DNA of 64,000 nucleotides. It comes from Gigaspora margarita. Its lineage: Eukaryota; Glomeromycota; Glomeromycetes; Diversisporales; Gigasporaceae. The stretch covers positions 83,140-147,139 of the forward strand of contig WTPW01000488.1 in assembly GCA_009809945.1 (NCBI GenBank). Direction: 5' to 3'. Below the pieces are notes generated by a model, which ran no database searches, was not told the DNA's origin, and saw only the letters and a program-made list of their open reading frames with translations. The position numbers were made by a program, and so were the translations under genes. Shown here piece by piece: positions 1-11,923 of this stretch. Numbering within the stretch: the stretch's first letter is position 1; each line of letters starts with the position of its first letter.

Positions 1-1035
1 CATATTAAAAACTATTTTTTAAATTGCAATATATATTTTTAATATCTAGAACAAACTCTATTGAATGCTACAATATTAATTAACTTGATAATTTTTATTT
101 TCAATGTAGCAACAATTAGCAATAAATTATTTATATTTTTAATCTAGAGCAGTATTAGCAGTAACTCTAGAGTATAAACCACTGTTTTCTTTTTACATTA
201 ATCTGGAGTGGTGTAATATCTAAACTACACTGGCATGAAGTGGTTTATACTCCTAGCTTACTCCAGAGTATTATGCTCTATTAACAGCTCTATATGATAG
301 TCTTGCTCATAAAAATAAAAAATTCTTTTGGTTATTCTATTAATGATCACTATATGATCTCCTAATCAAATATATTGATCATAATTACTACTGGTTAGAA
401 AGAACTCTTATGAGATTAACAAAGAATGGTTATTTCTTCTAGCATGCCATTTTTCAAATGCTTATAAGTTTGAAAAGGAGTTTTATTGCATAGTACTAAT
501 ATTTATAATCATTTTTCAAAACTTGGTTTTATTCTTATTTACATTTTTTAAGATATTTTAAATAATTTTAAACAAACCCCAGTAATAAGAATCTGAGTAT
601 CTATTATTAAGCAATAGTGGATTTTAATGCACTAAAGCGAAGAAATTCAAAGAATATTATGCAACTCGATTCATATAAATAAGGAGAGTTAAAATTTTTA
701 ATTGTTTACTTTATTGCACAAATTCAAATTATAATCAGGTTCTTTATTATAATAAATATGAATTCAAGATTTTTTACATATTATTGGCTTAGCTATATTT
801 AATTATCTGAATTCAATCTTTAGATTATCAATGTTGAACTTGGATATATCTGATTAAAAATTAAATTTATTGAATAATTTAAAGATTATAATATCATATG
901 CATAATTATTTAATGTATTAATAGTTTTTGAATTTGACACTATATTTGTGTTTTGGTTATGGGCCCAAAATAGGTGGAAATACTGAATCCCAAACCCAAA
1001 CTAGGTAGAAACACTATAACTAAAAAAGGGTTTGG
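1..1035. other. AT-rich, gene-free stretch
   Basis: No coding frame could be supported. Around 150-300 there are repeated 'gagtataa' and 'actctagag' words. They resemble the interior of the TIR element at 5396-5812, so this may be a decayed relative, but no clean ends were found. Confidence 0.5.
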
Positions 1036-1043
1036 GTTACAAC

Positions 1044-1783
1044 AGGACCCTGGACAATTATATTTGTTCTGGTATGTATGAAATGAGGTAAATTTTTAAA
1101 AAATTTTAAAAAGTGGTATATAAAAAATGAGTTTTTTAGAAAAATATATAAGATAAAATGAGATAAATAAAAAATAGTGGTAGGATTTTTTATAGGTAAA
1201 TTTTTACAGTTTTTAAGATAGTATATATAATTGAGGTAAATTATCATACTATATAAATGTAATAGTTCTCAAGAAATCATTCGTAAACAATAGTTAATTT
1301 TTTTGAAATATTAACTATAGTTTGCAAACAATTTCTCAAGAACTATTGATCCAAATTGGCTAAAATTTTAATATATTATAGTTGAATAAATATATTGTTC
1401 ACAGTAAAAATTTGAGCTAATTTTAATAAGTATTTAATAAGAAAATATCTGTTAAATTTTGACAAATCTAGCAAATTTTTGTTATATATAATACTCAGCA
1501 GAAGTGTTGCATATTGATTATAACCTAGGGGATTATTATCAATATATATCACCTCTAAAATTTTGCTGATATATTACTATAAAATTTTAATTTGGTTGAG
1601 CTATAGAAAATAAAAAATTTTTATATATAATTTAATTTGGTATATAAAAGTTTAGGTAAATTTTTGATTTTTTATATGTAGTATATATAAAAGTGGGTAT
1701 AAATTCCAAAAATTTTTGGAGTAAATCTTTTAAATCTTATAATCTTATTTTTTTCCATATTATATATAATTGTCAGAGGTCCT
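1044..1783. mobile_element. hAT-like non-autonomous TIR element (AGGACC ends)
   Basis: The ends are inverted (AGGACCCTGGACAATTATA on the left, its near complement on the right). They are flanked by a perfect 8-bp target duplication GTTACAAC at 1036-1043 and 1784-1791. An 8-bp duplication is characteristic of the hAT superfamily. There is no transposase frame inside, so it must rely on an enzyme in trans. A hairpin of about 88 bp occupies 1259-1346. Confidence 0.85.
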
Positions 1784-1873
1784 GTTACAACCCTATATCT
1801 AATAGTCCATTATTTAAAATTTAAGATATCAATGTTTTTTTTTAAATCTAATCAAATTATATATGTAGCAATA

Positions 1874-2404
1874 AGGGGGCATCCATAAATAATATTATGT
1901 ACCCCTACATAGTAGCTCTTGACCCCCTAGACTATATAAAAAAAATTTTAAAAATCTGTATGTTTATATATAAAATTTTACAAAAACTTGGGTATATTAT
2001 GACCCAATGATCCGATATGGATAATTTTGGTACCATTCGATTCATCTCTATGAGACAAATCCAATGCTACCAAAAATATTTCATTTGGATCGCTAGATCA
2101 AGTGTTATTCACAAAATACGATTGATTTTATAGTAATTTTATAAGAAAACATAATACCCAATAGTATTTTGTTAATAAAACGTGATCCAGTGATCCAAAT
2201 CAAATAATTTTGGTACCTTTCGAATACTCTCCTCGAGACGATTCGAATAGTACCAAAATCATCAAATATGGACCACTGGATCAAGTTTTAGACAAATTTT
2301 TATAAAAAATTGCATTATATTTTTGGGAACCCCCCTACATATTGGAAAATTGTTATATTTTGGGGGACCCCCCTCAAGCATAACGTTATTTATAGATGCC
2401 CTCT
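1874..2404. mobile_element. TIR element with GGGGGCATC ends
   Basis: The left end reads AGGGGGCATCCATAAATAA. The right end is its near inverse (TTATTTATAGATGCCCTCT). No convincing target duplication was seen. The interior carries two copies of the roughly 100-bp palindrome built around GGTACCATTCGATTCATCTC, at about 2005-2105 and 2180-2285. There is no coding frame. Confidence 0.65.
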
Positions 2405-3100
2405 AACTATTAGCAAAAATAATATATTATTGTAATTATTAAAATTTAATTAGTAGATTGCAGTTAAAGAAAACAAAAAATAATAAGGGCTATGTCATTA
2501 ATCACCTGATTATTTTTTATTAGAGGCCTACCCTCCCCTCATCCTTAATATAAATTTTGTCAGGTTTCTATATATAATTTTAACTTTTTTTGTGCTTTCT
2601 CCTAGAAAATCACCTGATTTTTGTCACTCCTCTAAACCTTATAATAAACAAAATCAAAAATTCATATGTTTTTTCTATATTGTAGGAATTATATATAAAA
2701 ATATTTTTTATTAAATAACTCTTTCTTGTTGCTTAATTGAAAGTTGTAGAGCTAATTCTTGTGATCCTAATAGTAGTAAAATCATCAAAATCAGTTTGAT
2801 AGATATAAGAAACAAGTATTTTTCAATCAGTTACTAGAGTTTTTTCTTATAAATTGAAGCACATGCTATCCCACTAACTATATAAGGTAATAGTCACATG
2901 CCTACCAATTTTTACTATGAAATTTGTTCTCTTTAACTGCAGACTACTAATTAAAAATTATATTTTCTATTAATTAAAACTGTTATATTTTGCAAAATAT
3001 TTACTTTGAATTTGTTTTAATGTAAGCCTATTAGCCAATTAGATCTTGTAAAATTATAAAATGATCTACAAAAATTAACCAATAAGAATGAAAGCCTGCT
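2405..3100. other. AT-rich, gene-free stretch
   Basis: Nothing was recognised here beyond AT-rich sequence without long open frames. Confidence 0.5.
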
Positions 3101-3114
3101 ATGCTAGCATATAT

Positions 3115-3310
3115 ATATCCTGATTAATTGATTAATTAATTAATTGCAACTAATTTACTAATTAATTTTTAATTTTTTAATCGATTAATAATTAATTCTT
3201 TAATCAATTAGTTGCAACTAATCAAGTAATCAATTAATTGATTAATTGATTAGTTAGTATCCAAAAAGTTCAATCGATTAGTTGCCAACTAATTAACTAA
3301 TTGATTTTTT
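3115..3310. repeat. Low-complexity palindromic AATTAATTG / GTTGCAAC tract
   Basis: The run is built from (T)TAATTGATTAATTAA words with several copies of AGTTGCAACT. The whole is roughly self-complementary. It is probably a hairpin-forming simple-sequence expansion. Confidence 0.6.
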
Positions 3311-3335
3311 TAAACTTCGATTTGTAACATAGAAA

Positions 3336-3685
3336 GAACCCTAAACATCTAGTACAAAGATAATATGTTATATGTTTTAGCAAAAACTTCTAAAATTTAA
3401 GAAGCAAAAAAACTATTTTTGGCAATTATTACAAAAACTTCTAAAATTTAAGAAGCAAAAAAACTATTTTTGGCAATTATCTTAACATTTAATAGTCCAA
3501 TTTGAATAAACTTTTTTTAAAAAAATGAAGCTCTTAGAGAAGCATATTTAACAAAAAAAAGTTTATTTAATTCTGATTACTGAAACAAAAGTTATTTAAA
3601 GAAATATAGTTTTTATTTTTAGTAAATTAGATCAAAATTAGCCAAAACCCAGTTATAATCTATATGTGAGATGTTCAGGGTTTTA
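3336..3685. mobile_element. TIR repeat related to 7790-8075, with internal 51-bp duplication
   Basis: The left end is near GAACCCTAAACATCTAGTAC and the right end near GAGATGTTCAGGGTTTT, forming an imperfect inverted pair. The interior matches the 7790-8075 element in the opposite orientation. A 51-bp unit starting CAAAAACTTCTAAAATTTAA is duplicated in tandem (3381-3431, 3432-3482). Confidence 0.6.
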
Positions 3686-4080
3686 GAGTGCTGATATTTA
3701 TTATCTAATATCTATTTACTATAGAGGCTTACCCCAGATAAGGTTTATATATAAAATTTTAGCCAATCAAATTTAATTAAGAAGTAAAGTTTTGCCTACC
3801 CACCCCTAAAATATTACCTAATAAATATTAGTGCCTTATAAGAATAAACCTATTTTTACAAGCATTTTACTAGTAAAAAATTGTATTAAAGTTTTGCAAA
3901 AATTTAAATTTGTTTGCAAAAATTTTAATTCAATTTTACTAGTAAATTGTTTGTAAAAATAGGTTTTATTTTTTATTATTGTTATAAAATTTTGTACTAA
4001 ACAACTTTATTTAAGAGCCCAAATAGATTATTTTAGTAAAAAATAGTTAATATAGAAAACCTGTGATTTTAATATTAGTA

Positions 4081-5309
4081 CAATCAGATCTCTCTAAATG
4101 TATGTTATTGGGACTAGCTCTAGAGTGTGTATTTTGAGAAAGTTGCAATTAGAGAATACTAAAAAAATTATAATATTACTATTATAGTCATCTCTCTAAT
4201 CTAAACCTCTCTAATCTGAACAAAATACTCCAGAACCTTTGTAAATTTTATTATAGAGTTTGGATTAGCTAATAATATCTCTTTGAGAACTAAATCTAAA
4301 AATTTTTTTATAAGGGCATTAGAGTATTATGATGAAATTAACAAAATTTCAAATATATTATATAATTTATTAATTAAACTCAAATAATTTTGGTATTATT
4401 CAATTCATTTTATTATATTAAATCATTTAATATAAGAATTATTTGATTTTGATCATTAGATCTCAAGATATGTTAATCTAAAGTTTCATTAAAAAAATAG
4501 AGATTTTTTGTACTAGAAGGTATTGTGATGAATTATAAATATCTTATAACCATGTAGTCAGAATTCAGCAATTTTTATATCATTTAATTCCTCTCATCGA
4601 GAGGAATTGAATAGTACAAAAACTATTGGGTTCTGATTACAGGGTTATGAGATATTTACTATTTGTTACAATACCCTTTTACTATAGCATTCTATATGAA
4701 TTCTATATATCTAAATGATTATCTTGTAACTCAATAATCTGAATTGGGCAATTTTTGTACTATTTGATTCCTCTCAATGAGAGGAATCAAATGGCATAAA
4801 AATTGTTTGATTCTGCTTACTGTATTACAAGTGATTATTTGTAATATAATATAAAAAGTATATTAAGTTTAATACCTCATGATCTGGTGGGCATATCAAA
4901 TGAAAATTATACTATTAGATTTCTTTCATTGAGAGGAATCGAATAGTGTAAATTTTATTTGATTCTAATTACAGAATCACAAGGTTTCACAATTCGTCAC
5001 AATACCTACTTTATTATAATCCTCCTATTACTCTTATATAAAAATTTTTAAAAATTATTTTGATGGAATAGAAAGAGTTAACTATATTATGTGTTAAATA
5101 TAGCTTTAGTAGCCTAGAAGATGAATTTTATTGGCTAATAATTATGTGGTTGCATTTATAGAAAAAGTTTTTATAAGTGGGTCAGCAATTAATATACAAT
5201 TGCAGAATAAAAAATATATATTTATCTATAAGTTCTATTATAGAACTAGTTTTTATTGTGTATTTAGAGAGGTTGCATTAAGAAGAATTACATTTAGAGA
5301 GGTCTACTG
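4081..5309. mobile_element. Tc1/mariner-like TA-flanked TIR element with palindrome cargo
   Basis: The left end CAATCAGATCTCTCTAAATG and the right end CATTTAGAGAGGTCTACTG are inverted and flanked by TA (4079-4080, 5310-5311). Three related elements with CAGTCAGACC-type ends occur in this window. Four successive copies of the roughly 100-bp 'GAGAGGAATCGAATAGT' palindrome fill about 4320-5000. There is no transposase frame. Confidence 0.7.
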
Positions 5310-5360
5310 TATATAGACAACTTATTTTTTTACTAAAATAACTTATTTTGTCATTTAAGC

Positions 5361-6112
5361 AAACTTTGTTGCACATATGAAATGTGTGCCAGGTTTAGGG
5401 ATATTAATGAAGTTAAGGTACTCTAGAGTAACTGTGGAGTATAACCCACTCTATACCAGTGTGGTCTAGAAATGACACTACCTCAAATTACTAAGATATT
5501 ATTAATAGGAGTAATTGCTCCAGAGTAATACTACTAATACAAAATGGATTATACTCCAGAGTATTATTGTATATATATTTTTTACCGTATTTTTCCAAAA
5601 TAAGGTAGCATATTTTTGAAAAAATATGATACTATAAACTCTGGAGTATTAGATAATACTTAACACATAGTACTCCAGGTTATACTCTGGGTTATACTCT
5701 GGGTTATACTTTGAAGTATGCTCTGATTCATACTTTAGTATAGTATGGTGTTAAGGGATACTCTGCCAGAGTATGCACTACACCACCCTGGAGCACTCTG
5801 TTAACATCCCTAGCCAGGTTATGCATGTTGCTGATCACACATTGAAATATGCAAAATTCTTAAAATTCATTAATATTAAGATTAGCATTTGCATTAAGGT
5901 TAAATGTTAGCAAAATATATAGGAAAATCATTCAAGGAAAACTTTTAATTAAAGCATGGAAGATAATTTTTTATGCAAATTTTTGATCTTTTTTCAAAAT
6001 GAATATTTGTTTTGAATTTTTCTGTTCATGTAATGTTACCCTGATCTTTAAATCTAATTGGTAGTCTGGTACTAACCTGGCACACATTTCATATGTACAA
6101 CTTTGTTTAGCA
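5361..6112. mobile_element. Outer TIR element interrupted by a hAT-like insertion
   Basis: Inverted ends of about 34 bp (AACTTTGTTGCACATATGAA on the left, the complement on the right at 6076-6112) enclose the stretch. The left arm is interrupted just after its GCCAGGTT by the 5396-5812 element. This is a clear nested insertion. The inner part lacks open frames. Confidence 0.65.
5396..5812. mobile_element. hAT-like non-autonomous element (TAGGGATATTAA ends)
   Basis: The ends TAGGGATATTAA and TTAACATCCCTA are inverted and flanked by a perfect 8-bp duplication GCCAGGTT (5388-5395, 5813-5820). The interior is made of diverged 'gagtataac(c)ctggagta' words like those of 55238-56294. There is no coding frame. 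Confidence 0.88.
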
Positions 6113-6546
6113 CAAAATTTTACATATAATTGCAGTTTTAAAATTAAAAGGTATTTTCTTTTTAAAAAAGTTTATATAAAATTTACAAAATTTTAAAATT
6201 GTTCTAACCAACCTTATTTTACTATCTTTAATATGCTTAATTCCAAAACTTAAAAAAGTTAATATGTAAGCTAAAAGAATGTTTGGCTTAAATTTTATAG
6301 TAAATTTATAAGTTTTATTCTAATTTTTATTATAAACTAATACTTATATATCAACAGATGTAACAGGACTAGAAAATCTATATATAAAGTCCCTACCAAA
6401 AAAATCAAAAACATATATATATATGATGCACAATATGATTGGCTATTTAGCTATTATTCATGTGAACCTGTTTTAAAATAGTAAAAAATCCAAAAAAAAG
6501 ATCTTTACAAATAAATCATTACAGTATCTACTATAAGTATCCAACT

Positions 6547-6711
6547 AGGACCTAAAATATACACAGATAGGTCAAAATTACTAAAAATAGTAAGATCTGC
6601 AGAAAAACTCTCAAAATAAGCAAAAATTACTAAAAATAGTAAAGATCTGTATTAAAACCCCCAAAATAAGCAAACCAATACCTGACCTATCTATATATAT
6701 TTTGGGGTCCT
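6547..6711. mobile_element. hAT-like MITE (AGGACC...GGTCCT family)
   Basis: The left end AGGACCTAAAATATACACAG and the right end CTATATATATTTTGGGGTCCT are inverted over about 25 bp. The flanks ATCCAACT and ATCCAACC match at 7 of 8 positions. Siblings with the same ends are at 37944-40811 and 60603-60781. Confidence 0.82.
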
Positions 6712-6784
6712 ATCCAACCCAGATAATTTTTTATAGAGAATTTAAAATTTTTTATAGCAAAAGAACATTATAGAAGCTGATTAT

Positions 6785-7480
6785 CTATACTTTCTGTAGA
6801 TATTGATATGGGTTAGCTGATTTCAAAATATTGTAGCTAAAAATTTAAGAAAAAAGTAAATAATTATTTGATTCTGGCAAAATTTAACCAAAAATATTTT
6901 GACAATAACATGATCAATTTTAATATTTAAAGGCTTTTTTGAATCCTATATGCATATAAAATTCAAAAGAGCACTTAAACTTTAAAATTGATTATGTTGT
7001 TATCAAAATATATATATTTTAAGTTTTTTAAAAAATTCTATTCTATCACATCCCAATATCAATAATTGATATGAGCTAGCTGATCTCAAAATATTGTGAC
7101 TAAAAATTTAAAAAAAAATTAAATAATTATTTGATTTTGGCAAAATTTAACCAAAGATATTTGACAATAACATGATCAATTTTAATGTTTAAAGGTTTTT
7201 TTGAATTTATATATATATATAGAATTTAAAAGAGCTCTTAAACTTTAAAATTGATCATGTTGTTGTCAAAGTATACATATTTTAAGTTTTTTAAAAAATT
7301 TTATTCTATCACATCAACAATATCAATAATTAACTAAATTTTAAATAAAAATATCTTAGCATCAACATGATTAATTTTATGTTTGATGTCTTTTTTTAAT
7401 TCTATATATATATAAAATTAAAAAGAGCCTTTAAGCACTTAAATTGGCCATGCTAATCTTAAAATATTTTATTTTAAGAT
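6785..7480. repeat. Tandem repeat of about 255 bp, 2.5 copies
   Basis: Two long copies begin near 'ttgatatgggttagctga' (about 6805) and 'ttgatatgagctagctga' (about 7067). A partial third starts near 7322. Each carries an imperfect palindrome whose arms contain 'aacatgatcaattttaat' and end in a TATATA core. Confidence 0.7.
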
Positions 7481-7789
7481 TTAGATGTAATTATCATATA
7501 TAAAAATACATAACCTTTATGATTATGTAATATCCCAATATAAATATTTTATTGGTTACAAAAACATATAAATAATCAATATCTGTAATACTTTTTATAC
7601 ACTAAAAATTTTAAGGCATTACAAATTAACTTTGAAAAGTTAGGCCAGACCAATTTAATTCTTTGTTTAACATGACCCCCTTCTCCCTATTTTTTAAAAT
7701 TTATATGAATCCAATACACATTAATAGTAATTAATAGTATTTGCTCCCTCATTTTTTTTAAATTTTATATAACTAACATATGTAAAATA

Positions 7790-8075
7790 GGACCCAGACA
7801 TCTCTCATATAGGTCATAACTGGATTTTGGCCAATTTTGACCTAATTTGCTAAAAACAACAAAATCTATTTACTTTAATAACTTCTAATCCAGTGATCAG
7901 AATTGAATAAATTTTTTCTTAGATGTGCCTCACTGAGAGCTTTATTTTAAAAAAAAATTTCATTCAAATTGGACCACTAGATGCCAAGATAATTGCCAAA
8001 AACTGTTTTTTGCTTCTCAAATTTTAGATGTTTTTGCTAAAAAAATCCAAGTATGACCTCTATACTAGATGTCCA
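7790..8075. mobile_element. TIR repeat related to 3336-3685
   Basis: The ends GGACCCAGACATCTCTCATA and ATACTAGATGTCCAGGTTTT form an imperfect inverted pair that continues through ATAGGTCATAACTGGATTTT. The interior resembles 3336-3685 in the reverse orientation. No clean target duplication was found. Confidence 0.55.
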
Positions 8076-8169
8076 GGTTTTTGTAAAATCAACCAATAAA
8101 ATTGCAGTATTAATATATTGTATTTTTTTCCAATGCCCATTCCTCTTCTTACAGTTATTTTATGTTAGT

Positions 8170-8340
8170 GATTTGACCTAGTTGGTCTATAATCAGGTAA
8201 CCAAACCAAACTGAAAGATATCTGGTTAACTGATTGAATAAAATGTTTAATTAGTTAATTTGATATAATTGGTTAATAGTTGGGTAACCAGCTAATTTGA
8301 CATAATCGGGTATACGATTAACTGATTACAAAAATAGTTG
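8170..8340. repeat. Degenerate 'ggttaactgatt' repeat
   Basis: There are many diverged copies of GGTTAACTGATT and GGTAACCA words. Related word families occur at 10975-11165 and 57725-57880. It could be one end of a degraded TIR element beginning TAGTGATTTGACC, but no opposite end was found. Confidence 0.4.
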
Positions 8341-8445
8341 TACTATGTAACAAGGTTTGCATGGTAGAGGCAGGTGCAAGGAGTTAAATAATATGCTTTT
8401 GCTCAAATTATTTTCATATTTGCAGATTTGTAGAACACCCTAAAG

Positions 8446-8715
8446 CAGTGTTGTCACGGGACAGCTTTGGACAATGACTTGGACAATTTTGAACAATTAA
8501 ATAAAGTAAAATTACTTAAAATTTTATTAAGATAACCTATTTTAATTTTAACTGGAATGTGTTCAGCACTTGAAAAAATATATAGTTATATATTTTTTAG
8601 ATAGATTTATTAATTATTAAAGCCTGAACAAGCTTTGGACAATCTTGGATGTTTGGACAATTTTGGACGTGGACAAGCCAAAAAAGGCTGTGGACAGCCA
8701 AAACGTACAACACTG
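8446..8715. mobile_element. hAT-like MITE (CAGTGTTGT family)
   Basis: The ends CAGTGTTGT and ACAACACTG are inverted, with a perfect 8-bp duplication CCCTAAAG (8438-8445, 8716-8723). The interior is full of 'tttggacaa' words. Relatives are at 32286-32441 and 32780-34581. Confidence 0.85.
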
Positions 8716-8723
8716 CCCTAAAG

Positions 8724-10140
8724 TTTTTGACGCACCGACATTTGACTTCATATTTAATTACATAGTGCATCAGTAATTGACTCCCAGATCAACCAATTAA
8801 ATTTATAGCTCTTCATGCATATATTTTGTGTGCACAAAATATACTTGTAGGTTTTAATGTAGTTCTGTAGTTTAAGAAAAATATTAGTAGAGGCACTTGT
8901 AAGAACGCCACCTAATCCCAGTAGATCTTGGTAATTATCAAGGAGAAGCATTAGTGCGGGCACCTAGTTAGAACACCTTCTGACTTTTGAAGCTTAAATC
9001 AAAGATTAGAAGTATAAAAGCATTAGTGGAAAAGCTTCAGTAATGTCTTGAATAGATCTGTATCATTTCACTAACTATTCACTGACAATTATTCACAGAC
9101 ATGCTTATTTTACATTCAGTTTGCAAACAAGTTTATTTCATAAATAGTTTATTTCCTGATAGCTTATTTCATAGGCAGTTTTTTTTAACAACTCATTTTA
9201 CAAACAAGTAATTTTATGATTTGCACTTAACAATGACTGAATTACTTTGTTTGTGAAATGAGCTGTCGATGAAATAAATTGTCTATGAAATGAGCTATCG
9301 AAAAAATCATCTATCTATAAAATGAACTTATCTGTGACTTGAATAGAGGAAAAAAAGGTATTGGCAATGACACTTTACAAGAGCACCATCCTGAGAGGAT
9401 GAAAAAGTATTACTGGTGGCCCTTTCAAAGTACCACCTGGCTTCTTTAAATCTTGGATCAGAAGTAAGAAAGATTAGTAAAGATATCAAGGTTAATTATT
9501 TTTCTGACATTTTTTTCCAATAACTATTTAAAGACGATCCTGACACTTTTATTTTTCGACATTTTTTTTACTTTAAACTTTTACTAATTCAAGTATCTAA
9601 ATTAAGGTGAGCGAATATACACATTTTAATCTAAGTACATAAGGTAAGCTATTTAGCATCATGAATATTTACTATTTAATTTTATCGTATACAAATAAAT
9701 AGATAGCGACAGACATAATAGTTTTACAATATGCAACGGAGAAACTTTACAAGAATTATTTACAATGGACGGATAAACATCACATAAAGAATCAGCTCTC
9801 GTATATTTATTCTTGTATTATAATAATATCGGAGATGCTGCTCAGTCATTATGATTAATTGAGGTATTCTCTGTAACAATTCATTGTGTAAAATGCGAAT
9901 TTCAAATTTTAGCCAACTGAATACTATGATATGCATTCCATATTTTATTCATCGAAATGAGTACTCGCCTGGTTAGTTGATTCCCAATTAATTAGAGTTG
10001 TCTTTGATCCATTGAGTGAGGTACTTGAGAATATCCGATGTTTCTTTGATTACTGTACTGGGATCAGCACGGTAAATTTATTATACAAGTTTAAAGGTAC
10101 TAATAAAATGTCTTTTTACTAATATGATATTTTATACTTA
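8724..10140. other. Gene-free stretch containing a long hairpin
   Basis: No supported gene was seen. About 9090-9345 is an imperfect inverted repeat, with arms rich in 'tttatttcata' facing 'tatgaaatgagct' and a centre near 9215. CpG becomes more frequent from about 9.5 kb onward. Confidence 0.5.
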
Positions 10141-10585
10141 CCAGGGTAATTCAGAATAAACTTATTTCGAAAATAAGTGGGAATTTAAAAAAAAATTCCA
10201 TTTCTGTTTTGAAATTCTGACGTCAAAAAATAAAATAAGGGCTTTTTTTATGGTGATAAATTATCACTATGTAAAAAAGAATAAGATTTATAGATCACTT
10301 ATTTCGAAACAAATATGCCACTAATTTTATTCGAAATCAGAATTCTGATCATTAATTCTGAAACACCCTAATAGGATGATTTAGAATTAATGATCGGAAT
10401 TCTGATTTCGAATAAAATTAGTGGCATATTTGTTTCGAAATAAATGTATCTATAATTTCTATCCTTTTTTACATAGTGATAATTTATCACCAAAATAAAA
10501 ACCCTTGACTTCAGAATTTCAAAACAGAAATAGAATTTTTTAAATTTCCGCTTATTTTCGAAATAAGTTAATTCTGAATCACTAC
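10141..10585. repeat. Large fold-back palindrome, about 445 bp
   Basis: Two arms of about 215 bp are near-complementary and meet at about 10370. The left arm starts near GGGTAATTCAGAATAA. The right arm ends TTAATTCTGAATCACTAC. Each arm contains CGAAATCAGAATTCTGATC and a TGATAAATTATCA sub-palindrome. It may be a fold-back transposon or two head-to-head MITEs. Confidence 0.8.
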
Positions 10586-10599
10586 ATTAATAGTAAATG

Positions 10600-11480
10600 G
10601 GTAGATTAAGGCGTAAGTATATTTGAATCGATTGCTACACTGAACATTCTTACAGACTAAAGAGGTTCTCAAGTATCTCTCTTCAATGTGTACAATGAAT
10701 CATATTGATTCTTATAGATTTTTTTCGAAAATTTCATGATGCTAAATTTGTATTTTACATAGCGAACCAAAATTAAAAGTTTATTTACATTATAACGATA
10801 GAATCTTATATTGAGGGTTTCAAAATTAATGATTTTACAAATAAAATTTTAACTTCATATATTAATAAAAACGTTATTTATAGTTTAAATTATATTAATC
10901 ATAATTATTAAACAAAATAAACATATATATTTAATTATATATTTAGAGAAATATAATGTATACTAACACAACTAGATAACTCGGGTTAACCGAATTAACC
11001 GATTAGAAATTCTGATCCGGTTGCTTGATAATTCGGGTCAACCGAATTAACCGATTAGACATTCTGCCCGGTTATTGGATAACTCGGGTCAACTGAGTTA
11101 ACCGAGATAATTCTGGTTAACCCGATTAGAATCGGGTAAACCGGCTCGGGTAACCAATTGATGATTTTGTTCTCGGGTCAAAACACTAGTTACGTTACGC
11201 ATGATAATGATTTCCATTGGCAAAATTAGTTGCAAATAATCACGTTACCCGTAAAACTCGTGGTCGCTCTGGTGGATTCGATTTCAAGAAGCAAAGGAAT
11301 CTTTAACTACAAAGAAACATTGCAAGAAACATCGCAAAAAAATATCACAAGAAGGTAACATTTTCCTTAACTCATGGATGTCACAAATGAAGGATAACAA
11401 ACGAATCAATTATAAGTAACGGTAGGAAGTGAAAAATAGCAACGATAATATTAGCTTATTTCTCAAATAAGTACAGTAAC
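10600..11480. other. Gene-free stretch with CGGGTTAACC words
   Basis: Between 10975 and 11165 there are repeated 'ctcgggtcaaccgaattaac' words. A possible element end, GGGTCAAAACACTA, lies at about 11176-11190. No gene was seen. Confidence 0.45.
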
Positions 11481-11484
11481 TATT

Positions 11485-11890
11485 ATGAAAAATCGCCGGA
11501 CTTAATATAATTCTTTGACAAAATTTTAAAAATCGCCAGATCTATTATTAATTCTTCGTAATCTAATTTTTTGCCAAAATTTTAAAAATCGCCAGATCTA
11601 TTATTAATTCTTCGTTCAATAACTGAGAAATTTTAAGAATCGCCTGATCTATTATTAATTCTTCCTAACCATTGAGGAATTTAAAAATCACTCGATCTAT
11701 TATTAATTCCTCGCCCAATACTTGAGAATTTAAAAATCATCCGACCTATTGTTAATTCTTCGCCCAACAATTAAGAATTTTAAAAATCATTCGACATATG
11801 ATTAATTATTCGCCCAACAATTGAGAATTTTAAAAATCCCAGACCTATTATTAAGTAATTCTTTGCCCAAAAATTCAAAATTTTAATCCT
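11485..11890. repeat. Diverged tandem repeat of about 60 bp, 7-8 copies
   Basis: The unit is approximately 'aaaatcgccagatctattat' followed by 'taattcttcg' and a variable tail with 'ttgagaatttt'. The copies diverge progressively to the right. Confidence 0.75.
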
Positions 11891-11923
11891 TCACCGAACA
11901 AAAGTTTAAAAATTGTCCAATAT

